Positions 1 through 8,197 of a stretch of 64,000 nucleotides of DNA are shown here, in pieces. The stretch comes from Nonomuraea thailandensis. GTDB taxonomy: Bacteria; Actinomycetota; Actinomycetes; Streptosporangiales; Streptosporangiaceae. Under the pieces are notes generated by a model. The model saw nothing but the letters and a program-made list of their open reading frames with translations. It was not told the DNA's origin and searched no databases. A program made the position numbers and the translations under genes. Position 1 is the stretch's first letter. The number at the start of each line of letters is the position of its first letter. The stretch spans positions 6,903,501 to 6,967,500 of the forward strand of contig NZ_JAMZEB010000002.1 in NCBI RefSeq assembly GCF_024172165.1. Reading direction: 5' to 3'.

Positions 1-2
1 CG

Positions 3-1487
3 CCGCCGCAGCCGCGGCCGATGCGCGACCGGTTGTTCCGCAAGGTGCAGTGGAGCGACTCGGAGGTGCAGTCGTCGCTGCACGACCAGGACGCCTGGTA
101 CCTGTGGCGCAGCCAGGCGCTGTGGCACCGGGCCTGGGCCGACCAGATGCCGCGCTGGGAGCCGCTGCGCAAGCAGCTCATCCGCGAGGTGCGCGACTTC
201 ACCGAGGTGTTCGCCGAGCACGCCGACGCCGACCCCGAGCGGTTCGCGCGCCGCGCCGGCGAGCTGTACGAGACCCGTGTCGGCGTCTACCACCTGCTGC
301 CGCCCGCGGGCGCCGAGTCCTTCTACGACGCGGTCGTGCGCCGCTTCGTGGACGTCTTCGTGGCCCGGCAGCTCCTGCGGCCGACCGACGGCGAGGCCGG
401 CGTGGTCAACGCGCTGATCGGGCCGGAGGGCTGGCGGCACGCCTACGACGTGGCCTGGCGCACGGGCAAGCCGGCCGACGCGCTGGCCTGGGTGCGCGAG
501 CGGCTCAAGCTGGAGGTCAAGAAGCTCTTCAAGGATCGCGACGAGGCCGCCGTGCTGGGCGAGCAGCCGCTGCTGCCCTCCCTGGCCGACATCCTCGCCC
601 AGGCCGCGAAGGGCGGCGGCGACGACCCGCACGTGCGGCAGTTCCGGCTCAAGCTGGCCGACCTGGTGCCGGGCGGCTTCACCCCCGACGGCACCGGCGA
701 CCTGAAGGTGCTCGTCTCCTACCCCGCCCCGGCCAAGGACCCCGAGCTCGAACGGTTCCTGAAGGAGCGGATCGACCTGCCCGGCGTGCCCGACTTCCGC
801 AACATCGACGCCGACTCGGTGACGGTCGTGCAGGTCCGCACCTCGATGAGCGTCACCCAGGTCCGCGAGCTGCGCGAGGTGCTGCACAGCTGGGCCGACG
901 CCCTGCAGCACGAGCGGCCCCAGGACCACCTGAAGTGGCGCCAGCGGCTCGGCTACGACTTCGGCTACCTGGCCACCACCGAGGAGCACCGGGTCCGCAT
1001 CCTGCACCGGCTGCTCTGCCTGCTCTGGAACGGACGGGTCAGCGTGGCCGAGGGCGAGCCCCACTCGCCGGCGCGGATCAGGATCGACGTCGAGGGCGGC
1101 TCCATGACGCTGCCGCTGACCGGCTACGGCAAGGCGTCCTCGTGGCCGAGCATCCTGCGGGCCTACGAGCAATGGGTGATCGGCGGCGACGAGGAGTTCC
1201 GCGGGCTGGTGAGCGAGCAGCTCATGGACGCCCTGCCGAACGGCCTGGCGGGCACGCTCAGCGTCCCCCACCCGCTCTACCGGCAGGTCACCGGCATGGC
1301 GGCCGACCAGCTCGGCCTGCTGGAGATCATGATGCCGAAGCTGCCGTCCGGCGCCCGCAACCGGGCCGACCAGCTCGTCGCGTTCTGGGCGAACACCCTG
1401 CCCGCCGCGCTGGACCTGCCGTTCGAACGGGTCGCCGAGGCCGTCGCCTACAACCTGCGCGACCTGGACGCGCTCGCCGGGGAGTGA
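3..1487 (+). CDS. Unrecognised large protein, 5' end outside window (first gene of GTPase/pseudokinase cassette)
   Basis: The reading frame is open to the left edge of the window without a stop, so the visible 494 codons are probably the C-terminal part of a longer protein. An ATG at 21 is the first visible methionine but has no convincing ribosome site. The sequence is soluble, rich in charged helices (for example LREVLHSWADALQ) and has no membrane segment, signal peptide or obvious catalytic motif. It ends with a GTGA overlap onto the next gene, so it belongs to the same transcription unit as the four genes after it. In actinobacteria such cassettes often begin with a large tubulin/FtsZ-like protein, and this could be the tail of one. 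That is inference: no GTP-binding tubulin motif lies in the visible part. Confidence 0.7.
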   Translation, partial: PPQPRPMRDRLFRKVQWSDSEVQSSLHDQDAWYLWRSQALWHRAWADQMPRWEPLRKQLIREVRDFTEVFAEHADADPERFARRAGELYETRVGVYHLLPPAGAESFYDAVVRRFVDVFVARQLLRPTDGEAGVVNALIGPEGWRHAYDVAWRTGKPADALAWVRERLKLEVKKLFKDRDEAAVLGEQPLLPSLADILAQAAKGGGDDPHVRQFRLKLADLVPGGFTPDGTGDLKVLVSYPAPAKDPELERFLKERIDLPGVPDFRNIDADSVTVVQVRTSMSVTQVRELREVLHSWADALQHERPQDHLKWRQRLGYDFGYLATTEEHRVRILHRLLCLLWNGRVSVAEGEPHSPARIRIDVEGGSMTLPLTGYGKASSWPSILRAYEQWVIGGDEEFRGLVSEQLMDALPNGLAGTLSVPHPLYRQVTGMAADQLGLLEIMMPKLPSGARNRADQLVAFWANTLPAALDLPFERVAEAVAYNLRDLDALAGE

Positions 1488-1489
1488 GC

Positions 1490-3325
1490 ATGGTCGTGGT
1501 GCTCGACCTCCGCAAGGAGGAGGTGACCAGGCTCGGCCCCCGGGTCCTGGTGGTGACCGACACCGATCGGCTGGCCGCCGGGCAGCAGGTGCTGCAGGAG
1601 GTGTTCAGCTCGCGCCTGGTCAGGTCGGTGCTGGTGGTGGCGCTGGGGCCCGAGCCGCGTCTGCCTCCCGCGCTGAACGGCGAGAGCCGCAGGGTGCTGT
1701 GGGTGGGCGACCCCTGCGGCATCCTCTGGAACGCCGACACCGGCGAGGCGGCCCACGGGCCGGAGGCCAGCTCGGAGGCCATCCTGATCGACCTGCTGTC
1801 CCAGCCCGAGGTGTTCGACCAGGTGGTCGGCGAGCTGGGCGAGATCCCGTACGGCACCGCCTCGCCCGGCTGGCGCATCGTGGCGGGCCGGATCGACCCC
1901 GAGGTGCTCGCGCAGGCCTTCACCGACGTGGCGGACCGCTTCGCCGGGCCGGTGCAGCAGGACACGGCGATCTTCGGCTCGCCGCTGGCCAGCGCGCTGC
2001 CGGTGCTCAGCGGCACCGCCGACCTGCCCGCCGACCTCCTCGACGCGCTCGTCCCCGACGGCCGGATGGACCGGCTCCACCGGCAGGCCCGCGACCGGCT
2101 CGACCGCGCCGCCCGGGCCCTGGACGACCTCGGCTACTTCAGCACCGCCCCGGTCAGGGCGGCGATCGCGGACGAGGTGATCGCCGCCGGACGGGCGCTG
2201 GCCGAGTTCCGCGACGCGGTCGCGCGGCTGTTCGCCGAGGTCGACCACGGCGACGAGGACGCTCCGGACGTGCTGGCCGCCGGCGGCGTCAAGTTCGCCA
2301 CCCCGGCCGGCATGGGGCACGCGGAGATCGTCGCCGAGCTGCGCGCCGACGTGGAGGCGGCCCTGGCCGAGCGCAGGAGCCTGATGCGGCTGGTCTCGCG
2401 GCTGCGCGCGCTGGCCGACCAGAGCGCGCCCATCGGCAGCGCCGCCTTCGTCCCCGGCTGCCGGCGCAGGTGCCCCGACGAGCTGCTCAACGAGCTGCAC
2501 GCGCCCGCCGAGTTCCCCCAGGGGCTGGTGAACCGCTTCGTGCTCTGGCGGCACTCGCGCGACCGGTGGCGCGAGCAGCTCTCCCTCGGCCCGGCCAGGA
2601 CCGCGCTCGACGAGCTGCGCTCGCTGCTCGAACGGGTCGCCGCCAGCGAGTGGACGCTCGGCCAGGCCCGCATGCACACCTCCGACGCGGCCCGCACGAT
2701 CGCGGCGGCGCTGGCCGAGATCTGCACGCAGGTGTCGGCCACGCTGTCCGACTGGAGCAGGGCCGAGGCCGGGCAGGCCGCCGCGAGCGAGGCGCTGGAC
2801 GAGGAGGTCACCGTGCGCCTGCGCGACCGCGGCGGCCAGCTCCGCGAGGTCATCACCGGCGACCTGCTCGACGCGGTGACCGGCTGGCTGGAGCCCGGCT
2901 GGCCGGCGCTGGAGCACGGCGACTACCGCGACGTGCAGACCGGCCTGGAGCGGCGGGTCGACGAGACGCTCCGGCAGTACCGCTACCACCTGGCGCACCG
3001 GGGCGTGCAGGAGAAGCCCGAGTTCGGCACCGCCGACGCCGGCCGCCAGGAGCTGGTGGACGCGGTGTGGCGGCAGTCGCAGCAGGTCGTGCGGGCCCTG
3101 CAGGCCCCGCCCGGCGGGCAGATGTTGCAGCTCTGCGGTGATCGTGACCTGTCGCTGCTGCTGCGGCAGGCGCACGCGGTGCGGTTCGCGCCCAGGGCCG
3201 TACGGGGTCAGGGCAACCCGCCCGGAGTCGTGTGGACCCGGTCGGGCCAGTACGCCGGCACCCTTCGCCTGGTGCCGCTGCGACCCGGGACGGTGGAGGA
3301 GAACTGGAGTGGTGATGGAGCCTGA
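1490..3325 (+). CDS. Unrecognised helical protein, second gene of the GTPase/pseudokinase cassette
   Basis: Encodes about 611 residues of no family I recognise. The first ~60 residues alternate hydrophobic beta strands and loops (RVLVVTDTD, SVLVVALGPEP), like a Rossmann-type or response-regulator-like fold. Residues ~190-480 are long charged helices, possibly coiled coil. A near C-terminal stretch (LLLRQAHAVRFAP) is again mixed. There is no signal peptide or membrane segment, so it should be cytoplasmic. The start could be ATG 1490 or GTG 1484, the latter overlapping the upstream TGA. The 3' end overlaps the start of the next gene by 11 bases, indicating translational coupling. Its job is presumably tied to the neighbouring GTPase and pseudokinase, but nothing in the sequence names it. 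Confidence 0.75.
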   Translation: MVVVLDLRKEEVTRLGPRVLVVTDTDRLAAGQQVLQEVFSSRLVRSVLVVALGPEPRLPPALNGESRRVLWVGDPCGILWNADTGEAAHGPEASSEAILIDLLSQPEVFDQVVGELGEIPYGTASPGWRIVAGRIDPEVLAQAFTDVADRFAGPVQQDTAIFGSPLASALPVLSGTADLPADLLDALVPDGRMDRLHRQARDRLDRAARALDDLGYFSTAPVRAAIADEVIAAGRALAEFRDAVARLFAEVDHGDEDAPDVLAAGGVKFATPAGMGHAEIVAELRADVEAALAERRSLMRLVSRLRALADQSAPIGSAAFVPGCRRRCPDELLNELHAPAEFPQGLVNRFVLWRHSRDRWREQLSLGPARTALDELRSLLERVAASEWTLGQARMHTSDAARTIAAALAEICTQVSATLSDWSRAEAGQAAASEALDEEVTVRLRDRGGQLREVITGDLLDAVTGWLEPGWPALEHGDYRDVQTGLERRVDETLRQYRYHLAHRGVQEKPEFGTADAGRQELVDAVWRQSQQVVRALQAPPGGQMLQLCGDRDLSLLLRQAHAVRFAPRAVRGQGNPPGVVWTRSGQYAGTLRLVPLRPGTVEENWSGDGA

Positions 3326-4301
3326 GCCCCTGGACTTCGACTCCCCCGAAGGCGACCCGGTGAGCTGGGAGGTCGAGGCCGAGCCGTGGCAGGACCTGTC
3401 CGAACGCCGGGTCACCCACCTCGCCTCCGGCACCAAGCTCGTGCAGCGGCGGGTGCCCCGCGCGGAGGGCCGCGACCGCGAGTACCTCTACGACCTGCTG
3501 GAGAACGAGGCCCGCATCGGCGCCAGGCTGCTCACCCGGCTGCGCCGCGCCTACCCGCCCGAGCTGCCCCGGCTGATCGGCTACAGCCTCGACGAGGAGG
3601 AGCCGTTCGTGCTGCTCTACGACTACCGGGGCGATCCCGTCAGCCGCTACTTCGGCGCGCTGCTGATCAGCGAGCAGCGCACGCTGCAGGCGAGCCTCTT
3701 CCGCGCCATCCGCATCCTGTCGGCCTGCGACGTCGTGCACCGGCGCATCGAGCCCTCCACCGTGCGCTGGGACGGCGCCACCGTGCAGCTCACCGACCTC
3801 AGCCACGCCACGCTGATCGGCTCCCGCCGGCCGGCGCTCGGCGAGGCGCCCTACGCCTCCCCCGCCCAGCGCTCCGGCAAGGGCCCGGCCTCCACGGCCG
3901 ACGACCTCTGGGGCGCCGGCATGGTGATCTACCGTACGGTCACCGGCCGCGAGATCGCCGACGTGCCCGACCTGTCGGCCACCCCCGCCCTGCAACCGCT
4001 CAAGGACGTCTTCTCCGGCTCGCCCCCGTCGGCGCAGGAGGTGCTGGCCAGGCTGCGCGTGCCCGATCCGATGCAGAGCCTCGCCGTCGAGCGGGACCTC
4101 GGGCTGGAGGAGGGCCGCGCCGCCTTCGACCGGGCCCGCGAGGCCAGGCGCGACCCGGCGCCCGCCGCCGAGGAGCACGTCACCCGGATCCAGCCCGTTG
4201 CCGAAGAGGAGGAGGGCAGGGCGCTGCCCGGGTGGGCCCGGTGGTTGCCGCTGGCCGTCCTGCTCGTCCTGCTGATCGTCCTCTGGGTGGTGACCCGGTG
4301 A
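3315..4301 (+). CDS. Membrane-anchored protein-kinase-like protein, probably a pseudokinase
   Basis: About 328 residues with a recognisable but degenerate Ser/Thr kinase fold. The catalytic-loop position reads VVHRRIEPSTV (residues ~140-150), where an active kinase has HRDLKPEN, so the catalytic Asp, Lys and Asn are all replaced. The DFG position reads LTDLSHA (~159-165), which keeps only the metal-binding Asp. The APE-like PYASPAQ and subdomain IX DDLWGAGMVIY are clear. A hydrophobic segment at ~310-326 followed by one Arg makes a C-terminal tail anchor, placing the domain in the cytoplasm. GTG codons at 3309 and 3312 are alternative starts; GGAGGA at 3295-3300 fits 3309 slightly better. It overlaps the upstream gene by 11 bases and the downstream GTPase by GTGA. 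Catalysis is unlikely; a scaffold or nucleotide-sensing role is inferred. Confidence 0.8.
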   Translation: MEPEPLDFDSPEGDPVSWEVEAEPWQDLSERRVTHLASGTKLVQRRVPRAEGRDREYLYDLLENEARIGARLLTRLRRAYPPELPRLIGYSLDEEEPFVLLYDYRGDPVSRYFGALLISEQRTLQASLFRAIRILSACDVVHRRIEPSTVRWDGATVQLTDLSHATLIGSRRPALGEAPYASPAQRSGKGPASTADDLWGAGMVIYRTVTGREIADVPDLSATPALQPLKDVFSGSPPSAQEVLARLRVPDPMQSLAVERDLGLEEGRAAFDRAREARRDPAPAAEEHVTRIQPVAEEEEGRALPGWARWLPLAVLLVLLIVLWVVTR

Positions 4302-5302
4302 TCCTCTGCCCCATCTGCCTGCACGAGTTCGCCTGGAGCGAGGACGAGCTCTACGAGCGCACCCCGGCGGGCCAGTACCAGCCGCTCTCCCTGGACCACG
4401 TGACCGGGCCCCGGCGGGAGGACCTGCTGCGGGCCGCGCACGTCCGCTGCCCCGCCTCCGTGCCGGACGCCGGCCTCGAACACCACCTGCCCTACACCTA
4501 CGTGCGCCACGGCCGCCCCCTGGTGATCGGCCTGGTCGGCGGGCCGGAGACGGGCAAGACGCACCTGCTGGCCGCCATGATCGGCGCCATCGAGCAGGGC
4601 GGGCTGCGGCCGTACGGGCTGACCACCGACGCGGTGGACATCGAGCGGCACGCCGAGTACGTCAACGCGTACGTGCGACCGCTGCTGGTCGAGCGGGCCG
4701 CGCTGAACCGCACCACGCACCGGGCCACCGCCGAGCCCGTGGACGCGCTGCTCGTCAACGACGGCCGGCACACCACCGCGGTGGCCTTCTTCGACATCGC
4801 CGGCGAGCTGCTGCGCAGCGCCACCCACGAGGCCACCAGGTTCGTGCCGGCCCTCGGCGGGCTGCTGTTCGTGATCGACGCCGCCACCAGGTCGGCCCGG
4901 ATGGGCGACGAGTCGTTCCGGGCCGTGCTGGACCGGCTGCCCAAGACCGGCGGGCGGCTGGACATCCCCGCCGCCATCGCGGTCACCAAGAGCGACGCGG
5001 TGCGCTTCCAGGCCCCCGTCGACACGTGGCTGTACGCCGAGCCCGACGGGCTGGACCCGGCGGCGGTCCTGCGGGAGAGCCGCGACGTCTACGCCTACCT
5101 GCACCGGCGGGGGGCGCAGGCGTGGCTGAGCCCGTACGACAAGTGCCGCAAGTGCACCCTGCACTTCGTCTCGGCGACGGGCGCCGCCGCCACCGAGGGC
5201 CGCTACCGGCGGGGCGTGCGGCCCCGGCGCGTGCTCGAACCGCTGATCTCGCTCTTCGCCATGACCGGCGTCCTGCGCGGCTACCCGGAGGTGGGGCTCT
5301 GA
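4298..5302 (+). CDS. Zinc-finger/P-loop GTPase of the double-GTPase (DO-GTPase2-like) type
   Basis: A 334-residue cytoplasmic GTPase starting at GTG 4298, whose GTGA overlaps the stop of the kinase gene. The N-terminus carries a zinc-ribbon-like CPIC (C4, C7) with C51 as a possible third ligand. Next come a Walker A GGPETGKT (81-88), a switch II DIAG (166-169), a guanine-specificity TKSD (230-233) and a G5-like FVSATG (~291-295). A second Cys pair, CRKC (283-286), sits just before G5. This ribbon plus P-loop order matches the double-GTPase families that accompany pseudokinases and accessory proteins in predicted bacterial NTP-dependent conflict or signalling systems. That family assignment is from memory of the motif layout, not from a search. 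Its stop overlaps the next start as TGATG. Confidence 0.82.
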   Translation: MILCPICLHEFAWSEDELYERTPAGQYQPLSLDHVTGPRREDLLRAAHVRCPASVPDAGLEHHLPYTYVRHGRPLVIGLVGGPETGKTHLLAAMIGAIEQGGLRPYGLTTDAVDIERHAEYVNAYVRPLLVERAALNRTTHRATAEPVDALLVNDGRHTTAVAFFDIAGELLRSATHEATRFVPALGGLLFVIDAATRSARMGDESFRAVLDRLPKTGGRLDIPAAIAVTKSDAVRFQAPVDTWLYAEPDGLDPAAVLRESRDVYAYLHRRGAQAWLSPYDKCRKCTLHFVSATGAAATEGRYRRGVRPRRVLEPLISLFAMTGVLRGYPEVGL

Positions 5303-6900
5303 TGGGACGGTACGCCAGCGTCGACTGGATCCAGTTCGAATGGGACGAGCAGCGCACCGGGCTCGGCCCCGGGCGCACCTCGCTGGAGCGGACCGGCGGC
5401 TGGTACCACCAGCTCGGGCCGTGGCTCGATCCCGGCCCCGAGCCGGGGGTCAGCCTCTGCCGGCTGCTGGTGGACGGGCGCGTGGTGGTGCTCGCCAGGA
5501 CGCGGACCGGCGGCGCCGACAGCCGGCGCACCATCCGGGTGCAGGCGTACCTGGGCGGCTCCGCCTCCCAGCCGATGGCCATGCCGAACGTGCGCCAGAC
5601 CCTCGCCCTGGCCTCCGGCTGGGCCGCGCGGCTGCCCGACGGGGACGAGCCGCTCGACCTGGGCAGGCTGATCAGCTCGTACGACGGCGCGCGGGCCGCG
5701 CTCGACCGGGAGTCGCGGGCGGCGGCCCCGGCGCTCGCGCCGATCGTCTCGGAGTGCCTGCGGCGGCCGGGGGCGCCGTTGTCGGTGGCCTCGGGCGGGA
5801 ATCCGATCGTGCAGCTCTGGGGGCTGGTGGACATCCTGGATCTGGCGCTGGGGCACTATCCGGAGACGTTCTCCACGTACGAGAGCGATGATCTCAAGCA
5901 GGGGGCCGAGATCATCTTCCTGCGGCAGTGGCCGGGGCCGTCGTCGCAGAGCTCGTACCGGACGCGGGTGGATCCGCGCTCTCCCGATCAGGGGGATCGG
6001 TGTGCCGGGATCGCGGCGATGCTGGTGGAGGCGTACGCGCGGGATCAGCTCGTGGGGCTGGTCAAGCGGCTGCGGATCAGCGACAAGACGCCGCTGGAGG
6101 AGCGGTTGCGGCGGCTCGCGTCCGTCACGCGCGACCCGACCGCGCTCGTGGCCCGGCCCGCGGTGGCGGAGCAGGGCGGGGACGAGCTGGTCTGGTCGCC
6201 CCAGCCTCCCGCCCGCTCCCAGCCCACCGCACAACCTGCCCCGCAGCCCGCCGCGCAGCCCGCCACACAGCCCACCGCACAGCCCGCCGCGCAACGCGCC
6301 GCGCAGGGCCAGCCGCCTTACCAGGCCGCCCCGGCCCCTCCTGCGGCCCCGCCCGCGCACGCGCCGCAGCCCTCGCAGGCGGCGTCCGCGCAGGCGTCCA
6401 CGCAGGCGTCCGCGCAGGCGTCCCCGGAGGCGGCCGCGCAGGCGGGACAGACCGCCGAGTTGCAGCGGCCACGGGCGGCGGGCCAAGCGGTGCAGGCTCA
6501 GGGCACGCCCACCGCCCAGGTGCGGGCGGCGGAAGCGCGTGCCGGGGATGCGGCGGGTGTGCGGCAGTATGCGGAGCAGGACGCGTTCGAGATGCTCTGC
6601 ACCGACCTGCTCAAGGCCACCTCCGCCAAGGAGGCGACCACCATCCTCCAGGAGATGCGCGCCTGGGCGGCCAGGCGGCAACCGGCCGAGGTGCGCTCGC
6701 GCCTGCCCCGCCTGATCCCCGTCCTGGAGCGGCGCCTGCCGGAGGGCCAGATCAACCCGGTCCTGCGCGGCCTGCTCGACCCGGACGCCCACCAACAGCC
6801 CCGGCGGCCGTACTGGCTCGACCCCAAGTGGCTGGTCATCGTCGCGATGCTGGCCGTCCTGGTGATCCTCGTGGCCGTGACCCTGTTCCTCCTCGTCTAG
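5302..6900 (+). CDS. GTPase-cassette protein with Pro/Gln/Ala-rich linker and C-terminal membrane anchor
   Basis: About 532 residues in three parts. Residues 1-~290 form a folded domain; its strand pattern RLLVDGRVVVLARTRTG followed by RRTIRVQAYLGG is reminiscent of N-terminal domains of GTPase-associated proteins, a tentative resemblance. Residues ~298-420 are a low-complexity linker of repeated AQP, QPA and QAS units. Residues ~425-500 are a helical domain, and ~508-530 (VIVAMLAVLVILVAVTLFLLV) are a transmembrane tail ending at the stop codon. There is no signal peptide, so the bulk should face the cytoplasm, like the kinase-like protein two genes upstream. The start overlaps the GTPase stop as TGATG. 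The stop TAG shares a palindromic CTAG with the stop of the convergent next gene. Confidence 0.75.
   Translation: MGRYASVDWIQFEWDEQRTGLGPGRTSLERTGGWYHQLGPWLDPGPEPGVSLCRLLVDGRVVVLARTRTGGADSRRTIRVQAYLGGSASQPMAMPNVRQTLALASGWAARLPDGDEPLDLGRLISSYDGARAALDRESRAAAPALAPIVSECLRRPGAPLSVASGGNPIVQLWGLVDILDLALGHYPETFSTYESDDLKQGAEIIFLRQWPGPSSQSSYRTRVDPRSPDQGDRCAGIAAMLVEAYARDQLVGLVKRLRISDKTPLEERLRRLASVTRDPTALVARPAVAEQGGDELVWSPQPPARSQPTAQPAPQPAAQPATQPTAQPAAQRAAQGQPPYQAAPAPPAAPPAHAPQPSQAASAQASTQASAQASPEAAAQAGQTAELQRPRAAGQAVQAQGTPTAQVRAAEARAGDAAGVRQYAEQDAFEMLCTDLLKATSAKEATTILQEMRAWAARRQPAEVRSRLPRLIPVLERRLPEGQINPVLRGLLDPDAHQQPRRPYWLDPKWLVIVAMLAVLVILVAVTLFLLV
6195..6540. repeat. Low-complexity AQP/QPA/QAS-encoding repeat within the cassette's last gene
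   Basis: Imperfect short repeats of the types gcccgccgcgcag, cccaccgcacag and gcgtccgcgcag encode a disordered Pro/Gln/Ala/Ser linker between the two folded parts of the protein. The sense-strand reading stays open throughout, so it is coding rather than intergenic repeat. Confidence 0.7.
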
Positions 6901-8084
6901 GGGATCATGCCGAGCCGGCGGCCCGCGGCGGCGAAGGCGGAGGCGATGCGGTCGAGCTGGGCGTCGGTGTGCAGGGCCGTGGTGCTGACGCGGATCAGCG
7001 ACTGCCCGTCCGGCACGCCGGGCGGCACCATGGCGGTGGCGAAGACGCCCTCCTCGAACAGCTCCCGCCACAAGCGGCAGCACAGCACGACGTCCCCCAC
7101 GTGCACGGGGATGATCGTGGTCGGCGAGGCGCCCGTGCCGAACCCCAGCCCCGCCAGGTCGGCGCGGAGCCGGGCGGCGGCGGCCAGCGCGCGGTGGCGG
7201 CGCTCCGGCTCGGTCTCGACGATGTCCAGGGCGGCCAGCGCCGCCGCGGTGCTCGACGGCGACAGCGCCGCGGAGAACACCATCGACCGGGCGTGGTGCC
7301 GCAGGTAGACCATGATCTGCTCGGGCCCGGCCACGGCGCCACCCGTCGTGCCGAGACATTTGGAGAAGGCCATCGTGTGCAGGTCCACCGCCGGCAACAG
7401 CCCGTGGTGCTCGGCGGCCCCGCGGCCGCCGGGCCCGAGCAGGCCGATGTCGTGGGCGCCGTCGAGGACCAGGCGGGCGCCGTGGCGGCGGGCCAGGGCG
7501 GCGGTGCCCGGCAGGTCGCAGAGCGTGCCGGTCGTGGAGAACATGCCCTCGGTGACGATCAGCCCGGCCGCGGCGGGGTCGGATCCGGCCAGCAGCCGCT
7601 CCAGGTGATCCAGGTCGTTGTGCCGGTAGCGGCGCAGGCGGGCGCGGGAGAGGCGGACCGCGTCGATGAGGGAGGCGTGGATGAGCTGGTCGGCCAGCAC
7701 GGTGTCGCGCGGCCCGGCCAGGGCGCTGAGCGCGAGGTTGGCCAGGAAGCCCGTCGGCGTCACCATGGCCGCCTCCTGGCCGAGGAACGCGGCGAGCCGG
7801 CCCTCCAGCGTCTCGTGCAGCGCGAGCGACCCGTTGACCAGGCGCGATCCGGAGGTGCCCGTGCCCAAGGACCGGATCGCCCGGCAGGCCGCGTCCTTCA
7901 GCCGCGGGTCGGCCGACAGGCCGAGGTAGTCGTTGGAGCCGGCCGCCACCAGCACGCGCCCGCCGACGACCACCTCGCCGGTGGCCAGCCGCTCCTCGAC
8001 CGGCCGGTAGTACGGGTAGGCGCCCAGCTCGGTCACGGGCCGGAAGTCGTCGTGGAGGCGGCATCTGTCGAACGCGTCGAGCAT
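6897..8084 (-). CDS. Alpha-oxoamine synthase (8-amino-7-oxononanoate synthase / glycine C-acetyltransferase family)
   Basis: A 395-residue PLP enzyme of fold type I that would condense an amino acid with an acyl-CoA and release CO2. The PLP lysine is in FSKCLGTTGG (K242). The ring-binding Asp/His are in DGAHDIG (D208, H211), where BioF and Kbl normally read DEAH, and a His in LIHAS (H136) stacks on the cofactor. Length matches the family. There are no bio or threonine-dehydrogenase neighbours, so neither biotin synthesis nor threonine breakdown is supported; the substrate is unknown. The next gene leftward is convergent with overlapping stops. On the right an acyl-CoA dehydrogenase-like gene diverges across 113 bases. 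Confidence 0.88.
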   Translation of the reverse strand: MLDAFDRCRLHDDFRPVTELGAYPYYRPVEERLATGEVVVGGRVLVAAGSNDYLGLSADPRLKDAACRAIRSLGTGTSGSRLVNGSLALHETLEGRLAAFLGQEAAMVTPTGFLANLALSALAGPRDTVLADQLIHASLIDAVRLSRARLRRYRHNDLDHLERLLAGSDPAAAGLIVTEGMFSTTGTLCDLPGTAALARRHGARLVLDGAHDIGLLGPGGRGAAEHHGLLPAVDLHTMAFSKCLGTTGGAVAGPEQIMVYLRHHARSMVFSAALSPSSTAAALAALDIVETEPERRHRALAAAARLRADLAGLGFGTGASPTTIIPVHVGDVVLCCRLWRELFEEGVFATAMVPPGVPDGQSLIRVSTTALHTDAQLDRIASAFAAAGRRLGMIP

Positions 8085-8184
8085 CGGCGTTTCCCTGCCC
8101 TTCTCGGAGGCGACATGTGATGCGAAAGTCTGCCGTGACCGGTGTGACCCGTGCCGCTTTTCGTGTCATCGCACCCGCCACGGG

Positions 8185-8190
8185 TAGCTG
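8185..8190 (+). promoter_or_regulatory. Probable -10 box of a leaderless acyl-CoA dehydrogenase transcript
   Basis: TAGCTG ends 7 bases before ATG 8198, the spacing expected when transcription starts at the start codon. No Shine-Dalgarno sequence is visible and no good -35 was found, so this is a weak call. Confidence 0.3.
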
Positions 8191-8197
8191 TCCCGCC

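Noticed and set aside
1448..3436. Long open frame on the minus strand opposite the second cassette gene
   Set aside because: Composition is Arg/Gly/Val/Pro-rich shadow coding without motifs, and the plus-strand genes are well supported.
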